In this document: piece by piece, positions 35,701 to 43,745 of the stretch
How positions within the stretch are numbered: position 1 is the first letter of the stretch
Layout: the number at the start of each line of letters is the position of its first letter
Assembly: GCA_039881145.1 (NCBI GenBank)
Contig: JAYKKI010000007.1
Span: 43,252,001 to 43,316,000 of the forward strand
Length of the DNA stretch: 64,000 nt
Reading direction: 5' to 3'
Source of the DNA: Druceiella hillmani
Lineage: Eukaryota > Arthropoda > Insecta > Lepidoptera > Hepialidae
Translations under genes and position numbers: made by a program
Notes under the pieces: generated by a model
The model's input: the letters and a program-made list of their open reading frames with translations, nothing else
Databases searched by the model: none
What the model was told of the DNA's origin: nothing

Positions 35701-37766
35701 TCCATCTCTGGCTGCCTTCAGAGCTATAGCCTTTCCAATTCCTCTAGATGCACCAGTAATGAACAGCGTGCGTCCGGCTAGTTTACTGTAAAAAAAAATC
35801 CAACACTGTTATCTACGTAACATAATATTAATTTGACCTTTAATAAATTTACCTGCAAAATGAATGATTCGAAATTTCCATACACAAGTCATACCCTAGT
35901 TAAAAGTTTATAATGATTCCACCATGTTAAATAATGAAATCATTAAACTCATTTAAATTTTCTGTCTCGCATCATTTATATGCAATAAAAAATTAATATG
36001 GCATTTTAATTCTAATTCAACCCACAACTAGACAAATATTGTTGTCCTGGTGGATTATGAGACACATTTTAAAAATCTCAAGGTTAAATCTCAACAGATT
36101 AAAGAGTATGTAAATTTTTGTATTAAATGATACTAATTTTTGTTCACAATACATATGACCAGTGAATTCGTCAAATTTGTGTACTTTTTTAATTTTTTTG
36201 CATGTGATAACAAACTCTCCTCCTATTACCTTACCTATAGTTTATTTAAAAATACATACAATATTGCTCTTGGTAGTTACTATATATGATATTGGATAGT
36301 TTTAATTTTTTTATGAAGTACAAATATTAATTTGATAATACATCTATATGGTTATACAGCAGGTTACAGTCTTATCATTTGCGAAGACTACAAAGAGAAT
36401 TCTATATTCCAATTCTACAACTTTTTGAATTTAAAGTGTTAAAAATATTAAGTAGTCAGAAATGGATGTAATTGCTCGAGCCTAAACTAAGCGTAGTCCA
36501 CTCTTCCTAATCAAGTATTCAGTACTTATCGCCGCAGAGACTTTTCCCAACGAATTTGAATTGTTTTATTTATTTATGTCGGCAAATTAATAATTGTATT
36601 TAAAAAAGTAACGTCTATAAAGCTTAAAGGAAAAATCCATAATAACTTATGTAATGAAAAATGTATTCTTGCCTTATTGTCGTACATATTATGTAAACAT
36701 ATTTGATTCATTCAATTCTGAGTCAAAAATAAGATGTTCTATAATGTTTGAAATATTTAAAATTGTTAGAGAATTAGTCAACGAAAAAGTAAAAATTGCA
36801 TTGAATTTTTGTATCGGCAAAAAATCAAATAAGGATTTAGCATAATAGCCCAATCATAAATAAGTGAAGAACTTTGATTAAAATTTTTCAGTTGGATTAA
36901 AGGTTGTTTTCATATATTAAAAATGTTTTTTTAAAACATTGAGAGTATTATATATTTCCTTCATTATTCAAATATCCAGTATTTGTGGGTTTCAAAAAAG
37001 TAACTCTTGTGAATAACTAAAGGGAGACATTTTCTCTATTACAATAATTTTTAATTTCGATATAAGATGGAAAAAGCAATTTTAATTCACTGAAAACTTA
37101 CAGATCCCTTAAACCTGTGTTTATAGAATTGTATGTATTTTCGACGGCTATTTTTTATGTTGGTAATACTAATCCTTGTTCCTGTTCTGTTACTTTTACC
37201 CGACAGACTTGGCATTTGAAGATTTACACATCATGGTTATAGACATATCAGCATAGTAGTATACCAAAAAATTTTATACATTTGTTTTCTTTCTGAAAAA
37301 AATCTCCTACAACACTGTACGATGAAAGCGATAACAACTATCTAAAACGATTTACAAGGAATTTAACATTGCATTATATTATTATTAAAATACACTCCAA
37401 TTAGATTTAAAATAATCTAATTGGAGTGTGCGAAATTCTCATATTAAACCAAATTAACTGTCTTTAGGCTTCCTACATTTAAACGGGCATTTGTGCCACA
37501 TAATAATTCCATTAGAAGAAAAATAAACATTTTGAAATTTCCAACGCTCAGTTTACGAATAGTATTTATAATAACTTTTCCACAATTTTTAAACTATTCG
37601 TAAAACGCAAGTCTTCACAATTTTCAAACACATTAATAATAGCTTTAGAAATTATTAAGCAAATAAAAAGTTTGTAAAACAAATGACAACACGTATGAAG
37701 AAACTAATGATAATTAAACTAGTATTTAACCCATTTTCAACGTACTTACCCTGTGTTGGAAATCAT
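5146..37766 (-). CDS. HSDL2: Hydroxysteroid dehydrogenase-like protein 2, complete, 12 exons
   Basis: Peroxisomal short-chain dehydrogenase fused to a sterol-carrier domain, linked in the family to fatty-acid and lipid metabolism; the exact substrate is not known. Twelve exons with GT-AG junctions (37766-37750, 35785-35622, 33750-33659, 33560-33439, 26329-26243, 24517-24399, 24078-23982, 15412-15318, 7310-7231, 6422-6317, 5731-5603, 5258-5146) join without a frame break into 406 codons plus stop; human HSDL2 has about 418. Visible motifs: TGASRGIG cofactor loop (residues 16-23), NNAS (100-103) in place of the usual NNAG, YTMAK catalytic pair Tyr168/Lys172 with Ser152 a possible third residue, then an SCP2 domain from about 295. 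The protein ends KSKL, a canonical PTS1. The start ATG has A at -3. Exon phases and family-specific stretches (AKYGMSM, VLGMAEEFKP) make the call firm. Confidence 0.96.
5603..5731 (-). CDS. HSDL2: HSDL2 exon 11 (SCP2 domain)
   Basis: Acceptor CTTCAG; donor GTCAGG is unusual (C at +3). Encodes EEGVWHLDLKNGSGSCGKGE and DATLTMDSKNFADMFEG. Confidence 0.94.
6317..6422 (-). CDS. HSDL2: HSDL2 exon 10 (start of SCP2 domain)
   Basis: Acceptor CAACAG, donor GTATGT. Encodes AGSGGQVENLFASIAKSL through VQKTQAVFQFNVK, the beginning of the sterol-carrier fold. Confidence 0.95.
7231..7310 (-). CDS. HSDL2: HSDL2 exon 9 (interdomain linker)
   Basis: Acceptor CCACAG; donor GTTGGA is a weak match to consensus but keeps phase 0 into exon 10. 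Encodes VDQLIPDVFLEAPNMSAW and then IQQDAPQ. Confidence 0.92.
7950..9250. repeat. Degenerate tandem/dispersed repeat cluster
   Basis: At least four divergent units marked by AACATTTTT ... ACATGCTTAGGAATTGTTTA, TTAAAACTATATATCTC, ATGAAAAAAAGAAAT and AAAAGTGAAAAGCTAA, seen near 7965, 8130, 8510 and 8720, with a last piece near 9170. The open frames at 7884-8257 come from it. In HSDL2 intron 8. Confidence 0.7.
8815..9168. repeat. Dispersed repeat, copy 1
   Basis: Shares about 300 bases with 20957-21263, including GTTGGGTATATCTCTGTC, AATATTAAAAATGACCTCAC and CACTCTTCATCAGCTTGT. Unclassified; same orientation in both places. Confidence 0.8.
9251..11214. other. HSDL2 intron 8, middle part
   Basis: No supported exon. 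It holds the dispersed-repeat trace at 10365; the frames at 9967, 10847 and 10923 show no family match. A near-exact duplication AAGAAAAGTGCTTTATTAAT lies at about 10823 and 10851. Confidence 0.5.
10365..10515 (+). repeat. Remnant of a common insect dispersed repeat
   Basis: GCATCTACGACTTCGTTCAC and AAATTTCATCAAAATCCGTC are phrases recurring in the 3' regions of many insect repeats; a trace (AAATCCGTCCAATAAAC) is at 1286. No boundaries seen. Confidence 0.4.
11215..11348 (-). other. Candidate alternative HSDL2 exon, or coding-like repeat fragment
   Basis: A GC-rich coding-like block in AT-rich intron 8, reading NANNLTLDGFLDVPNAATLG and then TWRPGKIAAARFFH. Taken as starting after ACAG at 11350-11349, it joins exon 8 in phase (phase 1). 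Using donor GTGGGT at 11214 it ends in phase 0, exactly like exon 9; an inner donor GTAAAA at 11273 would make an in-frame 75-base cassette. The reading LTLDGFLDVPN resembles exon 9's LIPDVFLEAPN. Against this: the acceptor lacks a pyrimidine tract, GC at third positions is higher than in the real exons, and the plus strand also has an open frame here, so a transposon or other gene fragment is possible. Confidence 0.35.
11763..11862. repeat. Perfect 100-bp palindrome, no loop
   Basis: Arms of 50 bases (11763-11812 and 11813-11862) are exact reverse complements with the centre at AGTAATTACT. The arms contain GGATTCTGATTAGCAAGG. In HSDL2 intron 8. Confidence 0.97.
11863..14175. other. HSDL2 intron 8, between palindrome and piggyBac MITE
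   Basis: AT-rich and unclassified. The overlapping frames at 12322-12604 are not recognisable. Confidence 0.5.
14176..14660 (+). mobile_element. piggyBac-like MITE, copy 1
   Basis: Flanked by TTAA on both sides (14176-14179, 14657-14660), with inverted ends CCGTTTGAGTGCC and, inverted, CCTTTTTAGTGCC. Immediately inside the left end is a GC-rich subterminal hairpin (GAGCGCCATCG ... CGATGGCGCTCG). No transposase frame: internally deleted. In HSDL2 intron 8. Confidence 0.8.
15318..15412 (-). CDS. HSDL2: HSDL2 exon 8
   Basis: Acceptor TTTCAG, donor GTAAGT. Encodes KNPKEVTGKFLIDEDVLREA and ends in phase 1 after YACDP. The intron before it is 8.6 kb and the one after is 8.0 kb. Confidence 0.95.
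15628..16031. mobile_element. hAT-like MITE, copy A
   Basis: Inverted ends GGGAATAAGGGTCGGAC (left) and, inverted, GGGAATAAGTGTCAGAT (right). Direct CATGATGT lies at both sides (15628-15635 and about 16024-16031), an 8-base target duplication as for hAT. The left tip seems to lack about 8 bases. In HSDL2 intron 7, next to exon 8. Confidence 0.68.
17109..17161. repeat. Perfect inverted repeat, 23-base arms
   Basis: Arms 17109-17131 and 17139-17161 around a 7-base loop TTTGGTT. In HSDL2 intron 7. Confidence 0.95.
17731..20022 (-). mobile_element. 5'-truncated Jockey-clade LINE with exact target-site duplication
   Basis: Inserted in HSDL2 intron 7, same strand as the gene. It ends in a run of T on the plus strand (poly-A tail of about 23 bases) and is flanked by the identical 8-base CAATAATT at 17723-17730 and 20023-20030. 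Truncation falls inside the endonuclease domain, as usual for target-primed reverse transcription that stopped early. The open frame and exact duplication suggest a recent insertion. Confidence 0.93.
17866..20022 (-). CDS. LINE reverse transcriptase (Jockey clade), 5' truncated
   Basis: About 718 uninterrupted codons of a non-LTR retrotransposon polyprotein. It begins in the end of the AP-endonuclease domain (SDHSAI, about residue 32). The reverse transcriptase covers roughly residues 270-560, with YRPISLLPVIGKLLE, the A-box LDISQAFDKVWH (about 401-412), SGVPQGSILGP (about 456-466) and the catalytic YADD (487-490). The C-terminal thumb and tail contain IWTYGIQLWGTA. No ATG precedes the frame inside the element: the first codon is interrupted by the insertion boundary, so this copy lacks its own start and most of the endonuclease. 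The plus-strand frame at 18260-18592 is a shadow. Confidence 0.93.
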   Translation of the reverse strand, partial: PRKIPDLLDFFISRNIAINNTKTEPDFDLISDHSAIVLRVYSKILLTEVPLKIYNKNTNWKKYQDIITTEIQLRISLKTSDQIERAIEGLNKLIHDAANRATSHHKTGTAIEHVYPEFIKDCINERRRLRRVWQNTHYPRDKTALNKATQHLKTLIKELANENLQSYLTKLTHTSDTNYSLWKATKNLKRPKQQVTPLRTKTGSWARSDSEKANRYADHLHEVFEPFPSSNQYLDNEIEEYLKTPIQMCLPLKHVTPNELRREILKLQEGKCPGYDLIDATLLKHLPKKGILFILAIFNACLRQSYYPSQWKIAQVIMILKPGKPAQEVSSYRPISLLPVIGKLLETIILNRMREHLANIIPTHQFGFREGHGTIEQVHRLVDVISRALENKQYCSAVFLDISQAFDKVWHTGLLFKIKKMLPHSFFPLIKSYLGKRCYEVKYNSETSEMHPIKSGVPQGSILGPVLYLIFTADLPTYANTTTATYADDTALLSSHDNPDFASESLQSHISLIQAWCQQWRIKVNTDKSAQVTFTLRRKTCPPVKLFDTAIPQSDDAKYLGMHLDRRLTWRKHIWTKRKQLDSKLRSMYWLIGRKSQLTDSSKMAIYKTILKPIWTYGIQLWGTASHSNIEILERFQSKTMRAMFNIPSHISNKYVNLDLNLRTVKDEIEINSKKYQLRLDQHMNELAAELQGEGSLRFSRLKRNSVSELATRFADKI
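20957..21263. repeat. Dispersed repeat, copy 2
   Basis: Second copy of the family at 8815-9168, ending in the same TTAGTCAAATACCCAAT. No clear inverted ends or coding frame. Confidence 0.8.
21847..22994 (+). mobile_element. Decayed mariner element with both terminal inverted repeats
   Basis: Near-matching inverted ends: GAAGTCCAAAAGTCCGCAG at the left (about 21859) and, inverted, GAGGTCCAAAAGTCCTCAG at the right (about 22968). Length is about 1.15 kb, near the usual 1.3 kb. It lies in HSDL2 intron 7. Confidence 0.82.
22108..22830 (+). pseudogene. Mariner transposase pseudogene
   Basis: Recognisable in several frames: MSEMRAVYGDH, then IVTGDETWVHHFEPESKQES and MQWHKKG, then ITGEHYANILDKLKEAIKEK. 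The first catalytic Asp (TGDETW) remains; the second block is scrambled and the third is frameshifted. Part of the helix-turn-helix region is missing. Not functional. Confidence 0.85.
23982..24078 (-). CDS. HSDL2: HSDL2 exon 7
   Basis: Acceptor TTCCAG, donor GTAAGT. Encodes IDTAAVHMLMG and RKPEIVSDAAYVILSK, the end of the dehydrogenase domain. Confidence 0.95.
24399..24517 (-). CDS. HSDL2: HSDL2 exon 6 (YxxxK active site)
   Basis: Acceptor CTACAG, donor GTAAAT. Encodes WFQIHVAYTMAKYGMSM and EEFKPFNIAVNALWPKT; it carries the catalytic Tyr168 and Lys172. Confidence 0.96.
25255..25770 (+). pseudogene. Tc1-like transposase remnant
   Basis: Highly decayed. Plus-strand pieces resemble the Tc1 catalytic core: a WSDNS block (family WSDES) near 25626 and MKQGGSFVIIWGR (family KHGGGSVMVWGC) near 25710, with an EDRPHLGKP-like piece upstream. 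Many stops; HSDL2 intron 5. Confidence 0.6.
26243..26329 (-). CDS. HSDL2: HSDL2 exon 5
   Basis: Acceptor TTCCAG, donor GTAAGT. Encodes SKLCLPHLQQSDHAHILNLS followed by PPLNLNPF; Ser152 is the likely catalytic serine position. Confidence 0.95.
27653..28180 (-). pseudogene. 3' fragment of a second mariner family
   Basis: Minus-strand frame KIMATIFWDTKGILLIGY, REAIKEKRRGKLSAGLILL, the second catalytic block RDNAPVHMARV and NHPPHSLDLVPSDYFLF. The end TACGAGGGGCGTTTTT at 27653 is a plausible terminal repeat, different from the element at 21847, so this is another subfamily. The 5' half is absent. In HSDL2 intron 4. Confidence 0.85.
28181..30858. other. HSDL2 intron 4, middle part
   Basis: No gene or classified repeat seen between the mariner fragment and the tandem MITE. 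Confidence 0.5.
30859..31524. mobile_element. MITE with internally triplicated end
   Basis: Three direct copies, period 170 bases (starting near 30851, 31021, 31191), each with GTACATTCCACT ... TGCAATGCTCAAG. A unique part follows (GGTTGTGAACAATTATTTCA near 31429), then an inverted end ATTTGAATGTACC. The unique part aligns with 47188-47758. In HSDL2 intron 4. Confidence 0.66.
31525..33438. other. HSDL2 intron 4, 5' part
   Basis: AT-rich, no feature supported; the frame at 32236-32460 shows no family match. Confidence 0.5.
33439..33560 (-). CDS. HSDL2: HSDL2 exon 4 (NNA motif)
   Basis: Acceptor TTTCAG, donor GTAAGT. Encodes FGGIDILVNNASAISLTGT, the strand that stabilises the dehydrogenase fold, then NINTRGTFL. 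It is separated from exon 3 by an intron of only 98 bp. Confidence 0.96.
33659..33750 (-). CDS. HSDL2: HSDL2 exon 3
   Basis: Acceptor TTACAG, donor GTAATG. Encodes the segment ending VKK, including GGKALPCIVDVRDE, typical of HSDL2. Confidence 0.95.
34782..35246. repeat. Tandem array, four units of 116 bp
   Basis: Units begin GGCTAAATATAAATATTTAC at 34782, 34898, 35014 and 35130 and differ at only a few bases. In HSDL2 intron 2. There are no unique spacers, so it is not CRISPR-like. Confidence 0.95.
35622..35785 (-). CDS. HSDL2: HSDL2 exon 2 (dinucleotide-binding loop)
   Basis: Follows a T-rich acceptor ending TACAG; donor GTGAGT. Encodes KLAGRTLFITGASRGIGKAI and onward to YTAAEE, the Rossmann first beta strand and glycine-rich cofactor loop. 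Confidence 0.96.
35786..37749. other. HSDL2 intron 1
   Basis: Only the inverted repeat at 37392 stands out. Early introns often hold enhancers, but nothing specific is visible. Confidence 0.5.
37392..37429. repeat. Perfect inverted repeat, 16-base arms
   Basis: ACACTCCAATTAGATT and its complement around a 6-base loop, in HSDL2 intron 1 about 330 bases from exon 1. Confidence 0.92.
37750..37766 (-). CDS. HSDL2: HSDL2 exon 1 (start codon)
   Basis: Seventeen coding bases, MISNT plus two bases of a glycine codon, followed by donor GTAAGT. The 5' UTR lies at higher coordinates; its start is not determined. Confidence 0.88.
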
Positions 37767-38599
37767 TTTATGGGTATTATTTAATAAATATTTTGCAAGT
37801 TTAATAAACACGATCAGTCACTGTCGACGTTTAATAATTGAATGAAAAATTTATAATTATCGTTGAACTTTAAACGAAACAAGCTACGTCGTTTTCTGAC
37901 AGCAGTAGCCTCCTATGCGAACAAAGTCCAACGAACTGAGCAAAGTCGGTATAAAGTGGCCTATACACATTAAATTACCTGTTGTCAACAGAAATGACAC
38001 TTCATGACAGTGTATGGCATGTCCAATTTTTAAACAGAAACGTCAATTATCAATTACTTATACTTGGTGATATTTTTAACAATCCTGTGTTTACAATAAT
38101 TTAAACCATTTTTATTTTTAAGTCCATTTCGATTTTATAAAATCAATAACCAATAGAAATTCATCACGCCGCTGTCGAACAATGAGTTTTTATAGAGGTG
38201 ACACAAAATCCGGACCTATTATTATTTCTAGATAGGCTTCTTTTCGTCAACATTATCTATAAATTATTTAGTGGTTTTATTTAACTGTACTCTAACGGAA
38301 AGAGGATTAGTCGATTTAACAAAAACTCTTGGACATATAGAAATAACGTCTAAAAAAATGACAACTACCCGGTTATGCCCTTCTAGTTAAGATATAGCCG
38401 AATATAGTTTTAGTGATACCCGATTTTGCTTCATAGATTCAAAACTTGAATAAAACTACAAGACTATTATTCATTGTCTTTATTATTGAGATTTATAATC
38501 AATATTTGAAGGATAAAAAAAAATAAGAAGAATAACAATCAATTATTGACAAAAATCACATATATGAAAGTATTATATTCTTCGTCGTCATTACTATAT
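37767..38599. other. HSDL2 5' flank / promoter region
   Basis: Contains the 5' UTR and presumably the promoter. Somewhat less AT-rich around 37885-37970. No convincing TATA box or initiator could be placed, so the start site is left open. Confidence 0.4.
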
Positions 38600-40482
38600 G
38601 CCTCATGTGCCTAATATAGGAAATTAATACACTCTATCCAGTCCTCACTTCTGGAGTGAGGTTAGAGCTTGTTGCGAAACATGCACGCTTTATTGTGCTC
38701 TTTTTCTGAAGACGATTTACTGACCGGATCTGCAACCGTGTGTTTTTAGGCGTAGTGTGGTTTTTTAAATTTATTTTAGTTCCGCTTTTTTTATTTGAAA
38801 CTTCATTTTCCTTGCGTTTTCTTGGAGCTCCTTGTTCAGAGTTAAAAAAAATGTATTTTTGCCTTGTTCTTTTGACGCTTGAGCCATTTACAATTCAAGT
38901 TTGTATGGTGAAGAAGCCAATATCGCCGTTTTTTCTCTTCTGTCCATGTTTTTTCTCTCTATAAATTCTTGTGGAAACGACTTTATTTCTTTTGGTGAAA
39001 CAGAAAATGAAGGTACTTCTCCATTACATACAGATGTGGACGGCCAAACTCCGTCTCACGTAGATATTGGTAGTTTAACTACATTGTCGGTACTAGATAG
39101 ATATTGTTGGGTAGATGCAGATTGCTAGACTACATCCTCTGCCAACAAGCCTAACCTTCCTAATCTGGATTCCTTCATATCCTGTCTCGATAAGCCCAAT
39201 TCGATTCTTTTATCTATAACCACAGATTGTCGGACTACTTCGTCCCTCTATGAGTTTGGTCAGATGCCATCATCTATAACTGCATATTGTTGAACTACAA
39301 CTTCAATCAATAAGCCTGATTGAATTTTCGTCATCTGTAGTGGTGGGTACTTGAAATACAAGTTCTGTCAACAGTAATGGTGATGGAGTGATATTTCGCT
39401 GTGCAACTTATTGAAAGGGCAAATTCCTGTTGTTTGAAAGCACGAATAGCCATGTGCATGACCACTGTTTATTGAAATACCGTTTCAAATGATGTTGCTA
39501 GTTGGAATATTGCGATAGATCTTCTATGATGATTGATTAGCAACTTGCGAGTTTCTTGCTTATAATATGTCGACAGAGGTGTCATTAACGATACGTCTAA
39601 TGGTTGCAACCGATGTCTACAATGCGGGGGGAAGCAGAGTAAAATCACATTATTTTCCTTTGCCAGATTGACAAGTTCAAGACTCTTTATGTGTGAAGCA
39701 TGGCCGTCAAGTATAAAAGCACAAGTTTACCAGAATTGGGGCTAAAAAACTCAATAAACTTCTGGAACCACTCAATGAATAACTCTTTTTGAATCCATCC
39801 ATTTTCACGGTAAACCGCGAATGAGCTGGGGGGAGATTTGTTCATCAAAAGAGGGTTTTCTCTTTTTCTGGAAAAAATATCTATGGGTGGCATGAAGTTT
39901 CCTATAGCGTTCGTGCATGTTTCCATCGTTACAAGAGTGCCTCTTTCGGCTGACGATAATGTTCTTACCTTTTTTTCTGTTTCCTATGGATGGTTTTGTA
40001 GGCACCGTTATAAATTTGTTTCATCGGCGTTATAAATATCAGTCGCCGGTATTTAAGACGCGGTCAAAATAAATTCTAATGATCCAAAATATTGTTGGAC
40101 GGCATAGCGATTGAATCCTTTTGCCGTGAAAGCGAAATTTTTTTTGGGTTTTTTAATATGATATCCTTAAACATTTGTTGAAATTCGTACAGCCAATCTT
40201 TACCAGTCTAATCTTTTCCTGGTTAAAATTATTAGGAATATTATTTCCTTGAGCTAACTCGTAAGCGAGTTTACGCAAATCTTTCATGATAGACTAAACA
40301 TTCTTTTGTCTAGTTACATGCTGCACAAGTTCTTTTTCTTGAACCTCTGAAAATACCGTTTTATATCGACCTAATCCTTTGATTGCGGCTGCGGATGGTG
40401 ACAAATTTTGCAAATGAGCCTTTTTGACTCTGTTCTCGAGGAGCTTTGAGGTATATCGTATGTCAAAGTCGCTCTTTTGCAT
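38600..40482 (-). pseudogene. pogo/Tigger-type DDE transposase pseudogene
   Basis: About 1.9 kb just upstream of HSDL2. From the 5' side: HLQNLSPSAAAIKGLGRYKT (DNA-binding region), NADETNL (first catalytic Asp), MNKSPPSSFAVYRENGWIQK, a frameshifted LDGHA block (second Asp) near 39700, LLCFPPHCRHRLQPLDVS (third Asp) near 39600, and a C-terminal piece KTAILASSPYKLELE near 38920. All three acidic positions can be read but several stops and at least one frameshift separate them. Terminal repeats were not located. The plus-strand frames 38740-39128 and 39838-40035 are shadows. Confidence 0.82.
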
Positions 40483-40799
40483 CCCATGTTATTGGACAGC
40501 ACTTCATTTATGGCTCCTATTAAGACTGATCAAGACTGCTTATTGGTCTTCCTTTTTTAATATCTCATTCTGTCAGCTGCAACAAAAAAATAAATTAACT
40601 AATTGAATGAAAAGCTCATTAAAAAAATAAAAATAAATATATTGCAATCAATTAATTTTTATAACAAACAAGTATTTAAAAAAAATCGCAACTCTAAAAA
40701 TTATGAACTATATAAAGCAATAAAAACATTTACTTAATTCTCTTGTCTCGAGAAAGAGATGCATCTACTAATGATATAACATCTCCTGAGAGTAGAATG

Positions 40800-42470
40800 A
40801 TATAACGTCTCCTGACGGTAGAATGATACGATCGTAATACTATTTGAACATCCATATGCATCGTAGGTAGCGATGGTATAAATGTTGATATCTTCAAACC
40901 CCTGATGGATTTTATAGTTCACACCATAACAGATATCTTTGACATGTCAATTGAAACTACTTCGTCCCCTTTTCATTGGAAAAAGACTCTTATCATTCCT
41001 TTGCCTAATTTTATTTCCCTACGCAGTCTAAAAGCTTTCGAAGGTTTTCCAATTTCTATTTTACATTTTTTGTCATGCGTTCATAATTATGCCACCATTT
41101 TTATTCTCATTATTAAATTTTCAAGGGTATTATCTAATCAGTGAAATTTTTAAGAAAGCGAAACCTTCTTAAAACTCATTTCTAGCCATGAATAACATTC
41201 CACTCACTATTTCCAATTTCCTCAGATTCAGTAGCGCGTTTAATTCTGTGGATTTGAATGTTTCATTAGCTTGCTTGAAATCAGTTAATGTATAATCATC
41301 ACCGTGTTATATTGGGTTGAACACAAGGCGTACGGGCTTTGGCGGAGCCGAGCACCGTGGAGACCGGTGTTTGATTCTCCGCCGCTCATCAAGTGGGGCT
41401 AGACTGGCATTCTGGTTTTCTGTAAGAGATTGCTCTCATAGCAATAAGACATATCTATCAATTGTATTGCACGCCATTTCTATCAATAGTGAACGTTAAA
41501 GTAAGTAAATAAATAAACATAACCTCCTTTAGAATGGTTTAAATCGTATTCACATGGCCGTAAGCAAGTTGTATACAAAATATTGAATATCTCTTCTGAG
41601 AGAATTGATTTAGTAGCTGACCAGTCGTAAATCTGTTTGCTCCTTTATCTAAATCTTCATTGTAGTAATTACTCACATGTAGATGACCTACAAATTTATA
41701 CAAAACATACTTTATTAATATTCATACTGCACTTTATTCAAATGATTCGTCACAGCTGTCATTAAACAATTCGGTTACCCCTTTTTCTATCACTGTGAAT
41801 GAACTGGATCTATTGATACAAAATCGATTCTTGGGCAGGATGCGCTCTCTAAAATGTATTTAATGGTTCAATCCCTTTCCCTCAAAGTAGACAGCCTTCA
41901 AAATTTCGAATCTGTTATATATTTGACTTCAAAAAATATTATTATGTTTCAGAGTTCAGATTACAGCTCATATATGTAGAGATTTAAATTTCGTTCTTTA
42001 CATTTTAAACTGTCCACACAAGTCTTTTTACTTTAATGCCAGATTTAAAAACTTATCTGCCCTTGGCCATGGTTTTGTTTCAAAAAACCTACACACACTT
42101 TTCATTGCCAAACATTGTTCGTCGTTAATATTCTTTCACTGTTTATGCGGCTAAATTATGGAATTTATTGGATCTCAGCTTCAAATATTCACTGATTATT
42201 TATGCTTTCAAATTTTACCTGATTAAATTGTACCTCTGTTTACAACAACTGTCCTATTTACCTTCTGTTTATATTCCTTTTTACCTCGTCCTTTCCATAA
42301 TTTTTGTTTATATAATTTTATTTTTCTTTTCCAAAAATTTAATTCAAAACAAGTATTGTCAAAATAAAAATATTAAAATTGTTACTTTAATGCTTTGGTT
42401 GTGGTTGATTAGAAGAGATTGATCTTGTAGCAATAAGTCCATTGTATCTACAAGAAATCGGCAAAATGAG
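40800..42470 (+). pseudogene. Decayed LINE with reverse-transcriptase remnants and hairpin tail
   Basis: The plus strand reads FIVHTITDIFDMSIETTSSP then FHWKKTLIIPLPNFISLRS (40905-41050), the start of a reverse-transcriptase domain. Near 42130 it reads YSFTVYAAKLWNLLDL, a C-terminal LINE block. It ends in the tail hairpin TTGATCTTGTAGCAATAAG near 42420. A SINE sits inside it. Clade is not certain (not Jockey by its tail). Confidence 0.62.
41305..41512 (+). repeat. tRNA-type SINE, plus-strand copy
   Basis: A GC-rich head with a box-B-like GTTTGATTCTCC near 41368, followed by a stem-loop TTGCTCTCATAGCAATAAG (from about 41430) and an AAATAAATAAA-type tail. The head aligns with the minus-strand copy at 430-566 over more than 100 bases. 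Inserted into a decayed LINE that appears to carry the same tail hairpin. Confidence 0.66.
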
Positions 42471-42869
42471 TTTGACGTTAGGAAGTAAAACATAGTTTCT
42501 AAAAAACTCGTATTTTTAAAATATATAAAAAATTATACGTATCAGCTCCGACGCGTGACTGGAGTTTACTTCTTAAGTATGATTGTCTTGGAATTTATAA
42601 AATAGGTAACACTGTACATAAATATAAATATCAATATCATTAAATGGAAATGGAAAATTCTTTAATAAAAAAAATGCTGACAATATAATTATTATCAAGT
42701 AAAACAAGAACAAATTTAAAAGCATTTAGTAACATCAGACTTGAAGTTAAAATGAAAAGAGACTTTTTAATTTTGTAGGATAGGAAACACCCAATATTCC
42801 CACATAATAACATTTAATGATTACAATTCAAAAATTCTATTACTGAAATTCAATCTGACTAGCGACATG

Positions 42870-42992
42870 ATTCCCTTTACCTATAGCTAGAATTTTAGAA
42901 TCTGCATTAAAATTAGTTTGCCCTGGATGGTTCACATTACCTATAGCCATAATGATAAAATGTGCATTCAAGTAGTTTGGACTGGATGATAT
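42870..42992. repeat. Degenerate direct repeat, about 66-bp unit
   Basis: ACCTATAGCTAGAATTTTAG and ACCTATAGCCATAATGATAA each lead to TGCATT ... TAGTTTG ... CTGGATG; a faint third copy lies near 43172. Confidence 0.6.
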
Positions 42993-43536
42993 AAGCCAGT
43001 GACTGCTTTAATTCAGGAAGTTATCAATACATATTTATTTTTAATACATGGTAATTTAACAAATACTTGCAAAAACATATTGTATTCTGCCAATTAAATT
43101 CGAGTACAAATGGTGACAGAAGCTACATTAAATAAAAAATTTGTTATTGAAATGCAATGTAGTGTTCAATTTACCCATAACTAAAACAAAAACGTGCATT
43201 CAGACTAGATAATGCAAATCATTCTTTCATTGGGTTTCAATATGAAAATCCTATTTCATTGGTTTACACACCATTTCATTGAACATTTTTTTAGCAATCT
43301 CTGATCAAATTGTAATGTATACTTATTAACAATATTTGACAAAATAAATGCGACTTTATTAATTATAAACATTAACATATTTTAGCTTTCAAATGTTTTA
43401 AACAACAAAAGCAGTGTAGCACTGCTTTTTTCTATACACAACAAAATAATGACTATACAATTTGTTATTGAAAATTTAACTGACTCTCAAACATTTTCTA
43501 AAACAACAGACAAAAGATTTGTGTAAACCCGTTTCA

Positions 43537-43745
43537 AACGGCTACACAGACTGCCTCTTAGTTTCGGGTTCATAACAGTATATCCAGCTTTCGTTACCTG
43601 TAACAATATCAAATATAATATTTGAGTGACCTACGAATTTTTTTAACATTTCGTGATACCAATCAATGCAACGGTGCTTTTGAGTTTCGGTTAGATTATG
43701 AGGTATCTATCTAGAACAAAGCTTCCTGATGTAAAAATGCCAATT
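43537..43745 (-). pseudogene. Mariner transposase fragment (third copy)
   Basis: The minus strand reads PHNLTETQKHRCIDWYHEML and IVTGNESWIYCYEPETK, the mariner central block. The first catalytic Asp of TGDESW is changed to Asn. Only about 200 bases are recognisable. Confidence 0.78.

Noticed and set aside
38740..39128. Two overlapping plus-strand frames of about 75 codons
   Set aside because: Antisense to the pogo/Tigger pseudogene.
41317..41499. 60-codon frame and possible tRNA gene
   Set aside because: The box-B-like motif belongs to a SINE head; there is no complete cloverleaf and the same sequence recurs at 430-566.
42168..42422. 84-codon plus-strand frame as a membrane protein
   Set aside because: The hydrophobic text comes from T-rich DNA in the tail of a decayed LINE.
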